Positions 23,015 through 32,174 of a DNA stretch of 64,000 bases are shown piece after piece (the stretch's first letter is position 1; each line of letters starts with the position of its first letter). The DNA comes from Lumbricus terrestris (lineage: Eukaryota; Annelida; Clitellata; Crassiclitellata; Lumbricidae). The stretch covers positions 37,640,096-37,704,095 of the forward strand of contig OX457037.1 of NCBI GenBank assembly GCA_949752735.1. The letters are read 5' to 3'. Under the pieces are notes generated by a model, which searched no databases, was not told the DNA's origin, and saw only the letters and a program-made list of their open reading frames with translations. The position numbers and the translations under genes were made by a program.

Positions 23015-23470
23015 AGTAGATAGATTAAGACTATTCTGGGACATTTGACCTTAACCATGGTTCAACTTTTCCAAATCACCCATAACCATGGTTCAAAAAT
23101 ATAACCACCCATAACCATGGTTCAAAAATATATCCACCCATAACCATGGTTCAAAAAATTTGCTGACTCATCAAAAAATTTGTCGACCCATAACCATGGT
23201 TCAAAAATATATCATCCATAACCATGGTTCAAAAATATAACCACCCATAACCATGGTTCAAAAAAATATGCTGACTCTTCAAAAAATATGTCACCCATAA
23301 CCATGGTTCAAAAATCAGCCACCTCATAACCACCCCAGCACGCGTCTATGACTCATCATGCGGCGAATTTCCAGTAGTTTCGATGATGAGTCATAGGGTG
23401 ATTGGGAATTAACTATGGTTTCGATGAGTCACTCGATCAAAATATTTTTTTCTCTTGTGTATATAAAATA
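23015..23470 (+). repeat. Left terminal inverted repeat of P1
   Basis: The outer ~315 bp match the right TIR almost perfectly; divergence rises inwards, from about 23330. It is built from about ten ATAACCATGGTTCAAAAATA units of roughly 22-25 bp. AP-1-type TGA(C/G)TCA sites occur at 23164-23170, 23349-23355, 23387-23393 and 23425-23431; the middle two sit in an inverted repeat. Confidence 0.95.
23460..23467 (+). promoter_or_regulatory. TATA box for PolB in the left TIR
   Basis: TATATAAA lies 15 bases upstream of the PolB ATG in the inner end of the TIR. The same CTCTTGTGTATATAAAATAA block precedes the minus-strand HNH gene in the right TIR, so the two ends carry duplicated promoters. Confidence 0.55.
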
Positions 23471-23481
23471 ACTGAAAAAAA

Positions 23482-26400
23482 ATGGAAGATACGACTCGAC
23501 TTAAAGACAAGAAATCCCAATATAAAATGAACTACACAACGTATAATCTGAAAGAATTGCGACAAATTCCAAAACAAAGAGGACAAAAAGGATACTCAAA
23601 ACTACCAAAAACGGAACTCATCGCACTCATAACGCAGGGAGATCTACTAGGCGCTCGGGCACCAGACATCAAGACTCCAACGCGTACTCTGGGTACTATA
23701 CGAGAATTGCGAGAAATTGCGAAAAAGAGAGGCACACGAGGATACTCAAGATTAGGAAAAGAGGAACTTACAGCACACGTGTCTACTATTTGGAAATTTG
23801 TGGGGAAAAATAAAGCTACTTTTTCGGATTGGTTGACTAGTGAGATTAGTCAGTTACCCCCTCAAATCAAACCACCCGTTCATAGGTTCAAACTTCAAGA
23901 GACTGCGGCGGCTATCAAAGGGTTTACAAAAAGATACACGATCGAGGGTAACAACAGGGTCGATGTTGAATCTTTTCTCAAGGCTGTAAGATCGCAGGTA
24001 GTTAGGCTGTTAGCGAAAAATCGAGGGGTAAAAGTTCAACTCAATCTCATGTGTGTAATGGAGAAAGTAGACATAAAATCCGGTGAAATAGCAACGGCTG
24101 AGCCTAATTTCAAATCAAAGACTGATATCATTTTAGAAGCAACCGATGTGAAGGAAATATATACCAACGCAGCGGATAAAATTAAGGAGAGCATGGCTAG
24201 TTATCAGATGCGAGGTAGTAATTGGCGATTCAAGGCCGTTTTGAAGTTGGATATCGATACAGTGGTATACAAGCCATTGAAAGGTAGTTCTTATATACCG
24301 CTTCCAGAGTATTTAGCTAATAAAAAGGCTATTGTTAACATGAAAAATGATGACGACGAATGTTTCAAATGGTGTATTACTAGAGCGTTGAATCCAGTTG
24401 ATGAACACCCTGAAAGAATCACTAAAGACCTGGTAGAACAATCTAAGAAACTCGATTGGAGCGGTATCGTGTTCCCAGTTGCTGCTGATGCTAATATTAT
24501 AAATAAGTTTGAGCGCTGTAATAACATTAGCGTTAGCGTATTCGGCTTTGAAAAGAGCGTATACCCATTATACATATCGAAACATGAAAGCGATACCTGT
24601 ATAGATCTACTGCTTATTTCCGACGATGAAAAGAAGCATTACTGTTGGATCAAGAACTTTAATAGATTGATGGCGGCACGAACAGAAAAATCTGTAAATT
24701 CGATGCACTATTGTAGAAGATGTTTAATCGGTTACAGAACGAAAGACTCGCTTAAAAAACACATCGAGTACTGTTCGCAACATGACGCTCAACGAATAGA
24801 ACTCCCAAGCCCAGGAACTATGTTGAGTTTTAACAATTATTATCGAAAAATGCGAGTACCTTTTATTATCTATGCGGATTTCGAATCCTTCATTAAACCG
24901 ATCGATACATGCCAACCCGATCCCAGCACGTCTTACACCAATAAATACCAGAAACATACTCCTAGCTCGTTTTGTTACCACATAAAATGTTTCGATGATG
25001 ACCTATATTCGCAAGCTCCTGTAACATTCACAGCGAAGAGCGAAGACGATGATGTAGCGCAGATATTTATTGACAGTCTTGTTGAGAAAGTAAAAGATAT
25101 TTATAATCGATTTAAATTTCCAGAGAAAATGATATTTGGAAAGGACGACAAGGAGCTATACGACTCGGCTACTGTTTGCCATATATGCGGGGGTGAGTTC
25201 TCTGATGGTGATGATGATAATGACATACGAGTAAGAGACCACTGTCACCTTACTGGTAAATTCAGAGGCGCTGCTCATAAGATTTGTAATCTAAAGTATA
25301 AAGTTCCCAAGTTTTTCCCAGTAGTATTCCATAATCTAACCGGCTACGATAGCCATCTATTCGTGAAGAAATTACGGGGTGGTAATAATGAACAGATTAA
25401 ATGCATACCCTGCAACGAAGAAAAGTATATCTCATTTAGCAGAGAGATCGTAGTCGATAAGTTTATAAACAAAGAAGGGAAAGAGAAAGCGGTCAAACGA
25501 GAATTACGTTTCATCGATAGTTTTAGATTCATGCCAGCAGGTCTCGACGCTTTATCGAAGAATCTAAGCAAAGACCAGTGTAAAAATGTAAGCAAGTACT
25601 ACTCCGGTAATCGACTCGATCTCTTGCTTAGAAAAGGGGTTTATCCATACGACCACGTTAGCTCCATCGATCAATTGAATGAAACAGAACTACCACCAAA
25701 GTCAGCATTCTATTCGAAACTAAACGACTCAGGCATCAGTGACGAAGACTACAACCACGCACAGGTGGTATGGAAAGAATTCGGTTTCAAAACATTCAGA
25801 GAATATCATGATTTATATAACGTGAGCGATGTTCTCCTACTAGCTGATGTCTTTGAGAATTTTAGAGACGTCTGCATGAAGAACTACAACCTTGATCCCG
25901 CCTGGTATTACACTTCACCCGGTCTAGCATGGGATGCCTCATTAAAGTTGACTGGAGTAAAGTTAGAATTATTGAGCGATTACGATATGATACTAATGGT
26001 CAAGCATGGGATAAGAGGTGGTGTTAGCACAATTTCACATCGTTATGGGCAAGCGAACAATAAGTACATACAAACGTTTGACGATAGCAAACCTTCAACA
26101 TTTATAACCTATTTGGACGCTAATAACTTGTACGGGTGGGCAATGTGTAAGAATCTTCCAACTCACGGGTTCAAGTGGATGGGAAATGATGAGCTAAACG
26201 CATGGAGATCGATACCGTGTATATTGGAGGTGGACTTGGAATATTCGAAAGATTTACACGATCTTCACAACGACTACCCTCTCGCCCCTGAGAATATCAC
26301 ACCTGAATCTTCAACTGTACCTAAACTCATCCCAAACCTGAATGACAAAGTAAAGTACATAACCCATTATGAAAATTTGAAGCAGTATGAAAGCCTAGGT

Positions 26401-26541
26401 TTGAAGATTACCAAAATTCATCGAGGAATTAAATTTGAAGAAAGCACCTGGTTGAAAAAATATATCGACCTAAATACTAACCTGAGGACCAAAGCTACAA
26501 AACGATTTCGAGAAAGACTTTTTCAAACTTATGAACAATAG
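23482..26541 (+). CDS. polB: Polinton protein-primed family B DNA polymerase, N-terminal 1019 codons
   Basis: Replicates the linear element from its ends. Two SAP-like repeats with LKELRQIPKQRG-type residues occur at about 17-50 and 72-105. A C2H2-like finger (CRRCLIGYRTKDSLKKHIEYC) lies near 412-432. The 3'-5' exonuclease begins with YADFESF (about 463) and includes TGYDSHL and DVLLLADVFENF. Inserted in it is an endonuclease VII-like zinc/HNH segment (CHICGG ... VRDHCHLTGKFRGAAH, about 568-600), a known feature of metazoan Polinton polymerases. Motif A is YLDANNLYGWAM (about 876). The frame stops at 26541, before motifs B and C. The rest is in the +1 frame (see next feature). The break maps to an A-run at 26499-26502. 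Confidence 0.93.
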   Translation: MEDTTRLKDKKSQYKMNYTTYNLKELRQIPKQRGQKGYSKLPKTELIALITQGDLLGARAPDIKTPTRTLGTIRELREIAKKRGTRGYSRLGKEELTAHVSTIWKFVGKNKATFSDWLTSEISQLPPQIKPPVHRFKLQETAAAIKGFTKRYTIEGNNRVDVESFLKAVRSQVVRLLAKNRGVKVQLNLMCVMEKVDIKSGEIATAEPNFKSKTDIILEATDVKEIYTNAADKIKESMASYQMRGSNWRFKAVLKLDIDTVVYKPLKGSSYIPLPEYLANKKAIVNMKNDDDECFKWCITRALNPVDEHPERITKDLVEQSKKLDWSGIVFPVAADANIINKFERCNNISVSVFGFEKSVYPLYISKHESDTCIDLLLISDDEKKHYCWIKNFNRLMAARTEKSVNSMHYCRRCLIGYRTKDSLKKHIEYCSQHDAQRIELPSPGTMLSFNNYYRKMRVPFIIYADFESFIKPIDTCQPDPSTSYTNKYQKHTPSSFCYHIKCFDDDLYSQAPVTFTAKSEDDDVAQIFIDSLVEKVKDIYNRFKFPEKMIFGKDDKELYDSATVCHICGGEFSDGDDDNDIRVRDHCHLTGKFRGAAHKICNLKYKVPKFFPVVFHNLTGYDSHLFVKKLRGGNNEQIKCIPCNEEKYISFSREIVVDKFINKEGKEKAVKRELRFIDSFRFMPAGLDALSKNLSKDQCKNVSKYYSGNRLDLLLRKGVYPYDHVSSIDQLNETELPPKSAFYSKLNDSGISDEDYNHAQVVWKEFGFKTFREYHDLYNVSDVLLLADVFENFRDVCMKNYNLDPAWYYTSPGLAWDASLKLTGVKLELLSDYDMILMVKHGIRGGVSTISHRYGQANNKYIQTFDDSKPSTFITYLDANNLYGWAMCKNLPTHGFKWMGNDELNAWRSIPCILEVDLEYSKDLHDLHNDYPLAPENITPESSTVPKLIPNLNDKVKYITHYENLKQYESLGLKITKIHRGIKFEESTWLKKYIDLNTNLRTKATKRFRERLFQTYEQ

Positions 26542-27310
26542 CGTGTTTGGTAAGACTTGTGAAAATATAGAGTCCCGCGTAGATATTAAACTGGTTTCAA
26601 GCGAGAAGCAAGCCATAAAACTAGCGGCTAAAACGAGTTACGGCAGTCGGACTATTTTTGATCAAAACCTAATTGCCATTCACATGAAAAAGACTTCGTT
26701 GATCTATAACAAGCCGATATATCTTGGTATGTGCATCCTAGACTTGAGCAAAACTCTAATGTATTCTTTTCATTATAATTACATCAAGGACAAGTATGGA
26801 GATAGAGCTAAACTGTTATTCACCGATACTGATTCACTAGCTTACGAAATAAGAACCGATGATTTCTATGCCGATATAGCACCCGATGTTAGAAATATGT
26901 TTGACACAAGCGATTATCCAAAGGACCACCCCTCGGGTATAGAAACCGGAGTTAATAAAAAGGTCATAGGTATGTTTAAGGACGAAGCTGCAGGTAAACA
27001 AATAGAAGAATTCGTGGGACTTAGATCCAAGTTGTATTCGTATATGATGACCGGCGTAGACCACAAGAAATGCAAGGGCGTTAAGAAAAACGTTGTCAAG
27101 AAAACCATAACCCACGATGATTATAAGAACTGCTTGTTTACGAGGAAAGAACAGTCAAGAAAGATGAATGTAATCAGATCCCATCTTCACGATATCTATA
27201 CAGAAGAAGTAAACAAAGTTGCACTGTCCGCTGCAGACGATAAGCGGGTAATAATGGAGGACGGGATTCATACTTTAGCATATGGGCATTACTCGTTGAA
27301 AACTACTTAG
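26501..27310 (+). CDS. polB: PolB C-terminal segment, separate frame
   Basis: Continues the polymerase in the +1 frame. It carries motif B (NNSVFGKT), motif C (FTDTDSLAYEI, about 26819) and the KLYSYM motif used by B-family polymerases. The first ATG in this frame is 26531, but homology to the family begins upstream of it, right after the A-run at 26499-26502. So this is the tail of one polymerase gene and not an independent protein. Either a one-base length change inactivated P1 PolB, or the run is an assembly error or recoding site. A stop at 27308-27310 ends the gene 27 bases before the next ATG. Confidence 0.9.
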   Translation, partial: NDFEKDFFKLMNNSVFGKTCENIESRVDIKLVSSEKQAIKLAAKTSYGSRTIFDQNLIAIHMKKTSLIYNKPIYLGMCILDLSKTLMYSFHYNYIKDKYGDRAKLLFTDTDSLAYEIRTDDFYADIAPDVRNMFDTSDYPKDHPSGIETGVNKKVIGMFKDEAAGKQIEEFVGLRSKLYSYMMTGVDHKKCKGVKKNVVKKTITHDDYKNCLFTRKEQSRKMNVIRSHLHDIYTEEVNKVALSAADDKRVIMEDGIHTLAYGHYSLKTT

Positions 27311-27337
27311 ATCTAAAGAAAAAAAATATTATATAAA

Positions 27338-28159
27338 ATGACAGACTCAATTGTATGTGCCAATTGCAAAATGGAAAAAAGCTTAACTGAATTTTACAAA
27401 AACAAACGTAATAAGAGCGGTTATTTCGCTTCTTGTAAAAAGTGTGTCATTATCAAAACGAAGGAACTTAGACAAAAATACTCGGAGCTTGAAGTGAGGG
27501 AAACAAAAACCAAAAAAGTTTGCTGCTGCTGTAAGATTGAAAAAAGCTTAGACAATTTTCATAAAGATAAAAGACAAAAGAACGGAAGTTATCCAAGCTG
27601 TAAACTCTGTAAAAATGCTAAAGTAAAGGAGTTAGCGCATAAGTACGCGAGACAGGAAAATAAGGAAACGAAGGATAAGAAAGTTTGCAGCCGGTGTAAG
27701 ATAGACAAGAACATATCGGAATACGTTAAAAATCGATTCCAAAAAGACGGATATGCTAACGAGTGCAAAAATTGTAGACATAATTATTATCTCGCTTGCG
27801 TAGAAGCAAAACATTTAGATAAAATAAAAAAAATCCTATATAAAATGGAAATACCAGCATGCATCAAATGTAAAATCGGCATCGGTCTTACAACATTTAC
27901 GAAATGGATTGAATATCAGTTTGAAGAGGGTATGAATATGGACAATTACGGTTCGGTTTGGCATCTCGATTTTGTTTTACCAATATCATCATTTAATTTA
28001 CTCGATGAAAAAGAACTTAATAAAGCTATGAATTGGATGAATATTTGCCCGGTGCTATTGGAAAAAAATATACAAAAAGCGAACGAAATAGATCACCAGC
28101 TTTATGAAATGCAGAGGGAAAAAGCGTATGACTTTATAAAATATTTAAGCGAAATATAA
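27338..28159 (+). CDS. Triple zinc-ribbon protein fused to an HNH endonuclease-like domain
   Basis: 273 aa. Residues 1-150 hold three repeats of a CxxC ... F ... CKxC zinc module (CANCKMEKSLTEFYKNKR type), each about 45 residues. Residues 170-273 are an HNH-like domain homologous to the small P1 gene at 38671-38982 (FTKWIEYQ ... GSVWHLD ... NWMNI). The HNH core here reads HLDFVLP, whereas the other copy has HLDHVLP, so the second catalytic His is lost and nuclease activity is doubtful. The linker IKKILYKM is the translation of an AT-rich stretch containing TATATAAAATG at 27837-27847, in frame, which looks like a former promoter and start of a separate HNH gene. A 104-aa HNH-only product could start there. 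Confidence 0.8.
   Translation: MTDSIVCANCKMEKSLTEFYKNKRNKSGYFASCKKCVIIKTKELRQKYSELEVRETKTKKVCCCCKIEKSLDNFHKDKRQKNGSYPSCKLCKNAKVKELAHKYARQENKETKDKKVCSRCKIDKNISEYVKNRFQKDGYANECKNCRHNYYLACVEAKHLDKIKKILYKMEIPACIKCKIGIGLTTFTKWIEYQFEEGMNMDNYGSVWHLDFVLPISSFNLLDEKELNKAMNWMNICPVLLEKNIQKANEIDHQLYEMQREKAYDFIKYLSEI
27837..27847 (+). promoter_or_regulatory. Internal TATAAAATG-type start motif
   Basis: TATATAAAATG inside the zinc-ribbon/HNH gene, identical in form to the motif at the starts of other P1 genes. The ATG (27845) is in frame. Confidence 0.5.
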
Positions 28160-28163
28160 AAAA

Positions 28164-28598
28164 ATGAGCTTTGAGACAAACAAAGATATAAATGTTGAAG
28201 GCGTAGTTCTTCCTAATTCTCCACTTTCCAACATACAGTTGATCGACACCGCGAAGAAGTTGAATATCCCAAACTTCCGTGGTGTATTTCTCAGAGATGA
28301 ACTACCAAAGAAACCTAAGCGAAACGAATGTGGGATACTGAATCTAGATGACTCGAACGGTAGAGGGACCCACTGGTGCGCTTTTTTAAAGAACGGCAAC
28401 CTTAAAATATATTTCGATAGTTATGGTCTACCACCACCTACAGAATTGCTAAAGTATTTACGCAGCCCCGTCTACTACAACAGCGAACGAATCCAACCCG
28501 ATGGCGAAGTCTTTTGCGGCCATTTATGCCTATACGTCCTAAAAAAGACTGTGTCAGACGGTTGTAAATTTCAGGAAGTTATAAATAATTTATACTAA
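28164..28598 (+). CDS. Adenain-like (Ulp1/C5) maturation cysteine protease
   Basis: 144 aa, expected to cleave capsid precursor proteins during virion assembly. The catalytic residues of the adenain family are visible: H70 in GTHWCAF, D85 in YFDSYG, Q111 and C118 in FCGHLCLY. The size is typical of Polinton proteases. It starts four bases after the stop of the HNH fusion gene, with TATAAAAAAATG at the start. Confidence 0.93.
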   Translation: MSFETNKDINVEGVVLPNSPLSNIQLIDTAKKLNIPNFRGVFLRDELPKKPKRNECGILNLDDSNGRGTHWCAFLKNGNLKIYFDSYGLPPPTELLKYLRSPVYYNSERIQPDGEVFCGHLCLYVLKKTVSDGCKFQEVINNLY

Positions 28599-28602
28599 TA
28601 AA

Positions 28603-29349
28603 ATGCCTGTAAACATATTTGGACAAATGGTTAGCGAATCAGCGCCACGAGTAATATCAGGAGGCGTCACATTAACTCAAGCAAACAGTACTTTTCTAAG
28701 GGCAGATGGAGCAAACCCTGTTACTGGAGATCTAGATATGAATGGTCGCGTGATAAAAGGGCTACCTACAACGAATACTCTGGAAGCGGGAATGGATGAG
28801 GCTCTAAGTCGGGGGCAAGCTATAGATTTGATAACGAATCATGATAATGCACCGTCGAACGGCAATCATTTGACTAATAAGAAATACGTCGATGCAACGG
28901 CTGAAAAATATGTCGACACGAAAGCAATCGGACCTATGATTAGCATGTACACTTCAGCTACGCAAACTATAAGCGCCAATACATACACAAAAGTTTCTTT
29001 CGATATAGCAAGATTCGAAAGAGATATCTACCATCGCGTAGGATGGAATAAGATCTCTCCTGATAAAGCCGGCTGCTATCTCGTTTCAACGCACATAGAA
29101 TTTCGTTTATTAGGTGCTGCTACTTTATTCGGTGCTACTACTTCAGGTTTCGTTTACCTGTATAAAAATGGAGGGGTGCATATGCAAATTGCGGGAGGAG
29201 AGGGTGCGTCAAATGCCAATGCTATCAATGCAACAGGTAGTACTATAGTTTATCTAACCGAAAACGATTATCTCGAGATAGGTGTTTATTCAACCGCCGC
29301 TGTAGGTTTAGTAGCTAAGGACTTTTCCATCGCATTTTTACGACCATAG
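28603..29349 (+). CDS. Fibre-like protein 1 with C1q/TNF-like head
   Basis: 248 aa. The N-terminal half (about 1-100) resembles the shaft or anchor of tail fibres (GQAIDLITN ... HLTNKKYVD). The C-terminal half (about 108-248) is a predicted beta-sandwich of C1q/TNF type, with KAGCYLVSTHIEF, FVYLYKNGG and DYLEIGVYS patterns and the closing FLRP. It is the first of three tandem paralogues and starts at AATAAAATG. Role inferred as a vertex or receptor-binding fibre of a putative virion. No transmembrane segment or signal peptide. Confidence 0.7.
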   Translation: MPVNIFGQMVSESAPRVISGGVTLTQANSTFLRADGANPVTGDLDMNGRVIKGLPTTNTLEAGMDEALSRGQAIDLITNHDNAPSNGNHLTNKKYVDATAEKYVDTKAIGPMISMYTSATQTISANTYTKVSFDIARFERDIYHRVGWNKISPDKAGCYLVSTHIEFRLLGAATLFGATTSGFVYLYKNGGVHMQIAGGEGASNANAINATGSTIVYLTENDYLEIGVYSTAAVGLVAKDFSIAFLRP

Positions 29350-29377
29350 CGACTGAAAAAAATAATCTCATTATAAA

Positions 29378-30127
29378 ATGCCTATCGATATATTTGGAAG
29401 AATGGGTGTTAAATCAACACCACAGGTAGCAGCGGGTGGTACCACATTTTCCACAGCCGGCAATACTTTTCTAAGACGAGATGGAACGAATCCGGCTACT
29501 GGAGAACTAAATATGAATGGCTACTGCATCATAGGCCTACCTATAACGAATAATCCGGATTGCGGAATGGATGAGGCTCTAAGTTACGGACAAGGTGTGG
29601 ATTTGATAACGAATCACCCTGGCATTCCATCCAACGATAATCATTTGACTAATAAAAAATATGTCGACGAACAAATTGCTTCAGCAGTATCTAGACTCAC
29701 AAAGACCAACTTTGGCCCGGCGTTTAGTGCTTACGGCTCCAGTGCCCAGGCTATCCCCGCTAACACCGTCACGACACTAAATTTCTCGAGAGAAAGATTC
29801 GACCCGGATAATTGTTTCATCAATTCGAAACGATTCTTTCCTCAGAAAGCCGGATTTTATATGGTTTCGGTGTTTGTGGAATTTCGCGCCGATAATGCAA
29901 GAACTGCCGGTGCTGTTTCCTTATTCAAAAATGGGATGTTCTACATGAGGATGCCCGGTGGTGGTGGTGATTACGGCGGTGGAGGTGCGGCTGGAGCGAA
30001 TAATAATGTATCGGGTACTTGCCTAGTTCGATTAAATAACACCGACTACCTCGAGCTAATTGCTATGACAAACGTAGACGCAAACATTGAGGTCTTTGAC
30101 TTTTCAGCTGCGTACTTACGACCCTAA
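29378..30127 (+). CDS. Fibre-like protein 2 with C1q/TNF-like head
   Basis: 249 aa. The N-terminal region closely matches fibre 1 (IFGRMGVKS, DGTNPATGELNMNGY, GMDEALSYGQGVDLITN, HLTNKKYVD). The head (about 115-249) diverges more, with an extra Gly-rich loop (GGGGDYGGGGAAG) before the last strands. Conserved anchor and variable head is the pattern expected of exchangeable receptor-binding proteins. Starts at TATAAAATG, 28 bases after the previous stop. Confidence 0.7.
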   Translation: MPIDIFGRMGVKSTPQVAAGGTTFSTAGNTFLRRDGTNPATGELNMNGYCIIGLPITNNPDCGMDEALSYGQGVDLITNHPGIPSNDNHLTNKKYVDEQIASAVSRLTKTNFGPAFSAYGSSAQAIPANTVTTLNFSRERFDPDNCFINSKRFFPQKAGFYMVSVFVEFRADNARTAGAVSLFKNGMFYMRMPGGGGDYGGGGAAGANNNVSGTCLVRLNNTDYLELIAMTNVDANIEVFDFSAAYLRP

Positions 30128-30195
30128 ATTCTACCAAATCGATGGGAAATATCGATAGTTTGTATTGACTAGTAAAAATATCATCGTATAATAAA

Positions 30196-30822
30196 ATGCC
30201 TGTTAACATTTTTGGACAAATGGATGGTGGATCGGCATCACGGGTAGAAGCGGGTGGTGTCACATATCCTCAAATCAACAATACTTTTCTAAGACGAGAT
30301 GGAGCGAACGCAGCGGTGGAAAATATCGACTTGGGTTCCAAGAAGCTGATTAATGTGGCAGATCCTTCCGATCTTCAAGACGCGGCTACAAAGAATTACA
30401 TACATTCAACTGCATTTGGTCCAGCGTTTAGTGCTTACAATTCCGATCCTAAATTTCAAGGTATTCCTGGTATAATTCACACAAAAGTATTATTTAATAC
30501 AACAAGATTTGATACTGATAATTGTTTCATCACCAGTTCGAGCCGTTTCTTCCCCCAGAAAGCTGGATATTACATCGTTTCCGCTTATGTTGAATTTCAG
30601 GACGACATAACAAAAAATTACGGTAACGTTTTCCTATACAAAAATGGAACCTTGTACATGCAGATTGCTGGTGGGGGAGGCGTTATTGGATTGTATATTA
30701 ACGCAACGGGTAATACCATAGTTTACTTAACAAATACCGACTACCTCGAGATATTTGCTGAAGCGAACGCCTCTGTAGTCATATTAGGCAGGGATTTTTC
30801 AGCGGCGTACTTACGACCTTAA
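30196..30822 (+). CDS. Fibre-like protein 3, shorter shaft
   Basis: 208 aa. The N-terminal anchor is shared (MPVNIFGQM) but the shaft is about 40 residues shorter: the GMDEALS segment of its paralogues is replaced by ENIDLGSKKLINVADPSDLQ. The C1q-like head is present (QKAGYYIVSAYVEF, VFLYKNGTLYMQ, DYLEIFAEAN). It starts at TATAATAAAATG and is the last plus-strand gene before the convergent MCP gene, which ends 37 bases away at 30859. Confidence 0.68.
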   Translation: MPVNIFGQMDGGSASRVEAGGVTYPQINNTFLRRDGANAAVENIDLGSKKLINVADPSDLQDAATKNYIHSTAFGPAFSAYNSDPKFQGIPGIIHTKVLFNTTRFDTDNCFITSSSRFFPQKAGYYIVSAYVEFQDDITKNYGNVFLYKNGTLYMQIAGGGGVIGLYINATGNTIVYLTNTDYLEIFAEANASVVILGRDFSAAYLRP

Positions 30823-30858
30823 AATTCGAAACCACATTTAGTTTTGAATTTACACAAT

Positions 30859-32151
30859 TTAGTAGATACTACCTATTTTGTCACCATCCGATTGAAAATT
30901 GAATAACTTGTCATAAATCTGCACCGCGTACGCTTTCGTCCCAACAGGCGGCGCCACACTAAAAGTACCTCTGATCTGGATATCGACTGCCGAGGACTTC
31001 AGACGCTCGGGTTGCCTGCTCAAATCAAACACCATAATCGGGTACAGCTCTTTGAAATCTACCGGTGTGATATTGCTTTGCGTTAACTTTTCGTCCATTC
31101 CGTAGAATTTTTCGCTAAACGTAGCCGCTGCTCTGTACGCTCGCGAGAATTGCTGATTCGGGAATGATAGGTAGTAGTCGCAGGCTGGGTATCGGGTTGT
31201 ATTCATCATCACGTACATGTTAGTCAGATTGCAATGATCGAAAATCGATGGGTTACGTTCCTGGTTACCATCTCGATTGGTTTGAAATCCAATTATGACG
31301 TACCTAGGTTGTTCAGGAGATGACTTGACGCCAAGTTTCCATTCAAAACTAGTCGACGGATGGACGACTGTAACATCGCATTGGCGAGCCCTGTATCCAA
31401 CTAGGAACGTTGCTTTCGATGCGATCATTTTGTTCAATTGGTGGTCCTCCATAAGAGATGGTATAACATGAGGCATAAACCACGAGATTTTATCAAGTAC
31501 GACTTTCCCAGCATCCGCATCAGCGTGTCTAAAAATTGCGTCATCGTCGGCTTTACGAGTAAGAATTAGCTCATGTCTCACACCATAAACAACCTTGTTG
31601 TAATCTTCACAAAATCCAAAAATATGTTTCAACGGAACGATAAAGCTAAACGTGCCTTTTACCCCCGGTTTTTGAATTAGATATGACTGTCGAATGTTGA
31701 AACCTTGGTTATCCGCGATAACAGCCGTCCTGCCACTGTCCTTGTACCACAGCTGATTTAACCCTTGTGCCAGTTGAAAATCATTTGGGTATTTGAGTAA
31801 ACCGAACATCGTCGTTGCCTGGCCTGGGTTAGATATCGTTTCAATTTCTTGGTTCGACATTCTGTACGAAATTTGTTGGAATAGATGCATAAGTCCATTA
31901 TTCGTAAGGGTTACAGCATCGTCATTAGCGTACGCGGTGTTGAGGTTGTCCGCCTTCGTCAATCTACCCTCGAATAATAGATAAGATTCCGCTGGATGGC
32001 AGTAAATACTTTGACTTTCGATGGTAATTGTAATATTCGACGGGATGTTTATTTGCGATCCCGATATCGGGTTATACTGTTGCCATTCGTAGCTCTCGAT
32101 AGACACATCAATCAGAGGTTCATCGGTTAATCTTAGAATATCAGACATCAT
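30859..32151 (-). CDS. Polinton double-jelly-roll major capsid protein
   Basis: 430 aa, the size and sequence type of the hexon-like major capsid protein of Polintons, recognised from its N-terminal YEWQQYNPI region, the early SYLLFEGRLTKAD beta strand, the NGLMHLFQQISYRMSN segment and the C-terminal RGTFSVAPP region. Its position next to the other capsid genes supports the call. It would build a pseudo-hexagonal icosahedral shell. Start ATG at 32151 in the context AATAAAATG. Confidence 0.85.
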   Translation of the reverse strand: MMSDILRLTDEPLIDVSIESYEWQQYNPISGSQINIPSNITITIESQSIYCHPAESYLLFEGRLTKADNLNTAYANDDAVTLTNNGLMHLFQQISYRMSNQEIETISNPGQATTMFGLLKYPNDFQLAQGLNQLWYKDSGRTAVIADNQGFNIRQSYLIQKPGVKGTFSFIVPLKHIFGFCEDYNKVVYGVRHELILTRKADDDAIFRHADADAGKVVLDKISWFMPHVIPSLMEDHQLNKMIASKATFLVGYRARQCDVTVVHPSTSFEWKLGVKSSPEQPRYVIIGFQTNRDGNQERNPSIFDHCNLTNMYVMMNTTRYPACDYYLSFPNQQFSRAYRAAATFSEKFYGMDEKLTQSNITPVDFKELYPIMVFDLSRQPERLKSSAVDIQIRGTFSVAPPVGTKAYAVQIYDKLFNFQSDGDKIGSIY

Positions 32152-32174
32152 TTTATTGTAGAATAATATTTTTT

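Noticed and set aside
22646..23019. ORFs rich in Trp-Ser-Val-Asp/Gly repeats
   Set aside because: The 12-bp minisatellite unit is a multiple of three, so it stays open; there is no independent evidence of a gene.
23060..23330. Regularly spaced direct repeats resembling a CRISPR array
   Set aside because: Spacers are themselves repeated, the block is mirrored at 39.1-39.4 kb, and this is a eukaryotic genome. It is the internal repeat of the Polinton TIR.
28603..30822. Bacteriophage origin or contamination for the fibre-like genes
   Set aside because: They are inside the Polinton TIRs, share the TATAAAATG start motif with eukaryotic-type neighbours, and the target duplication ties the whole element to the animal locus.
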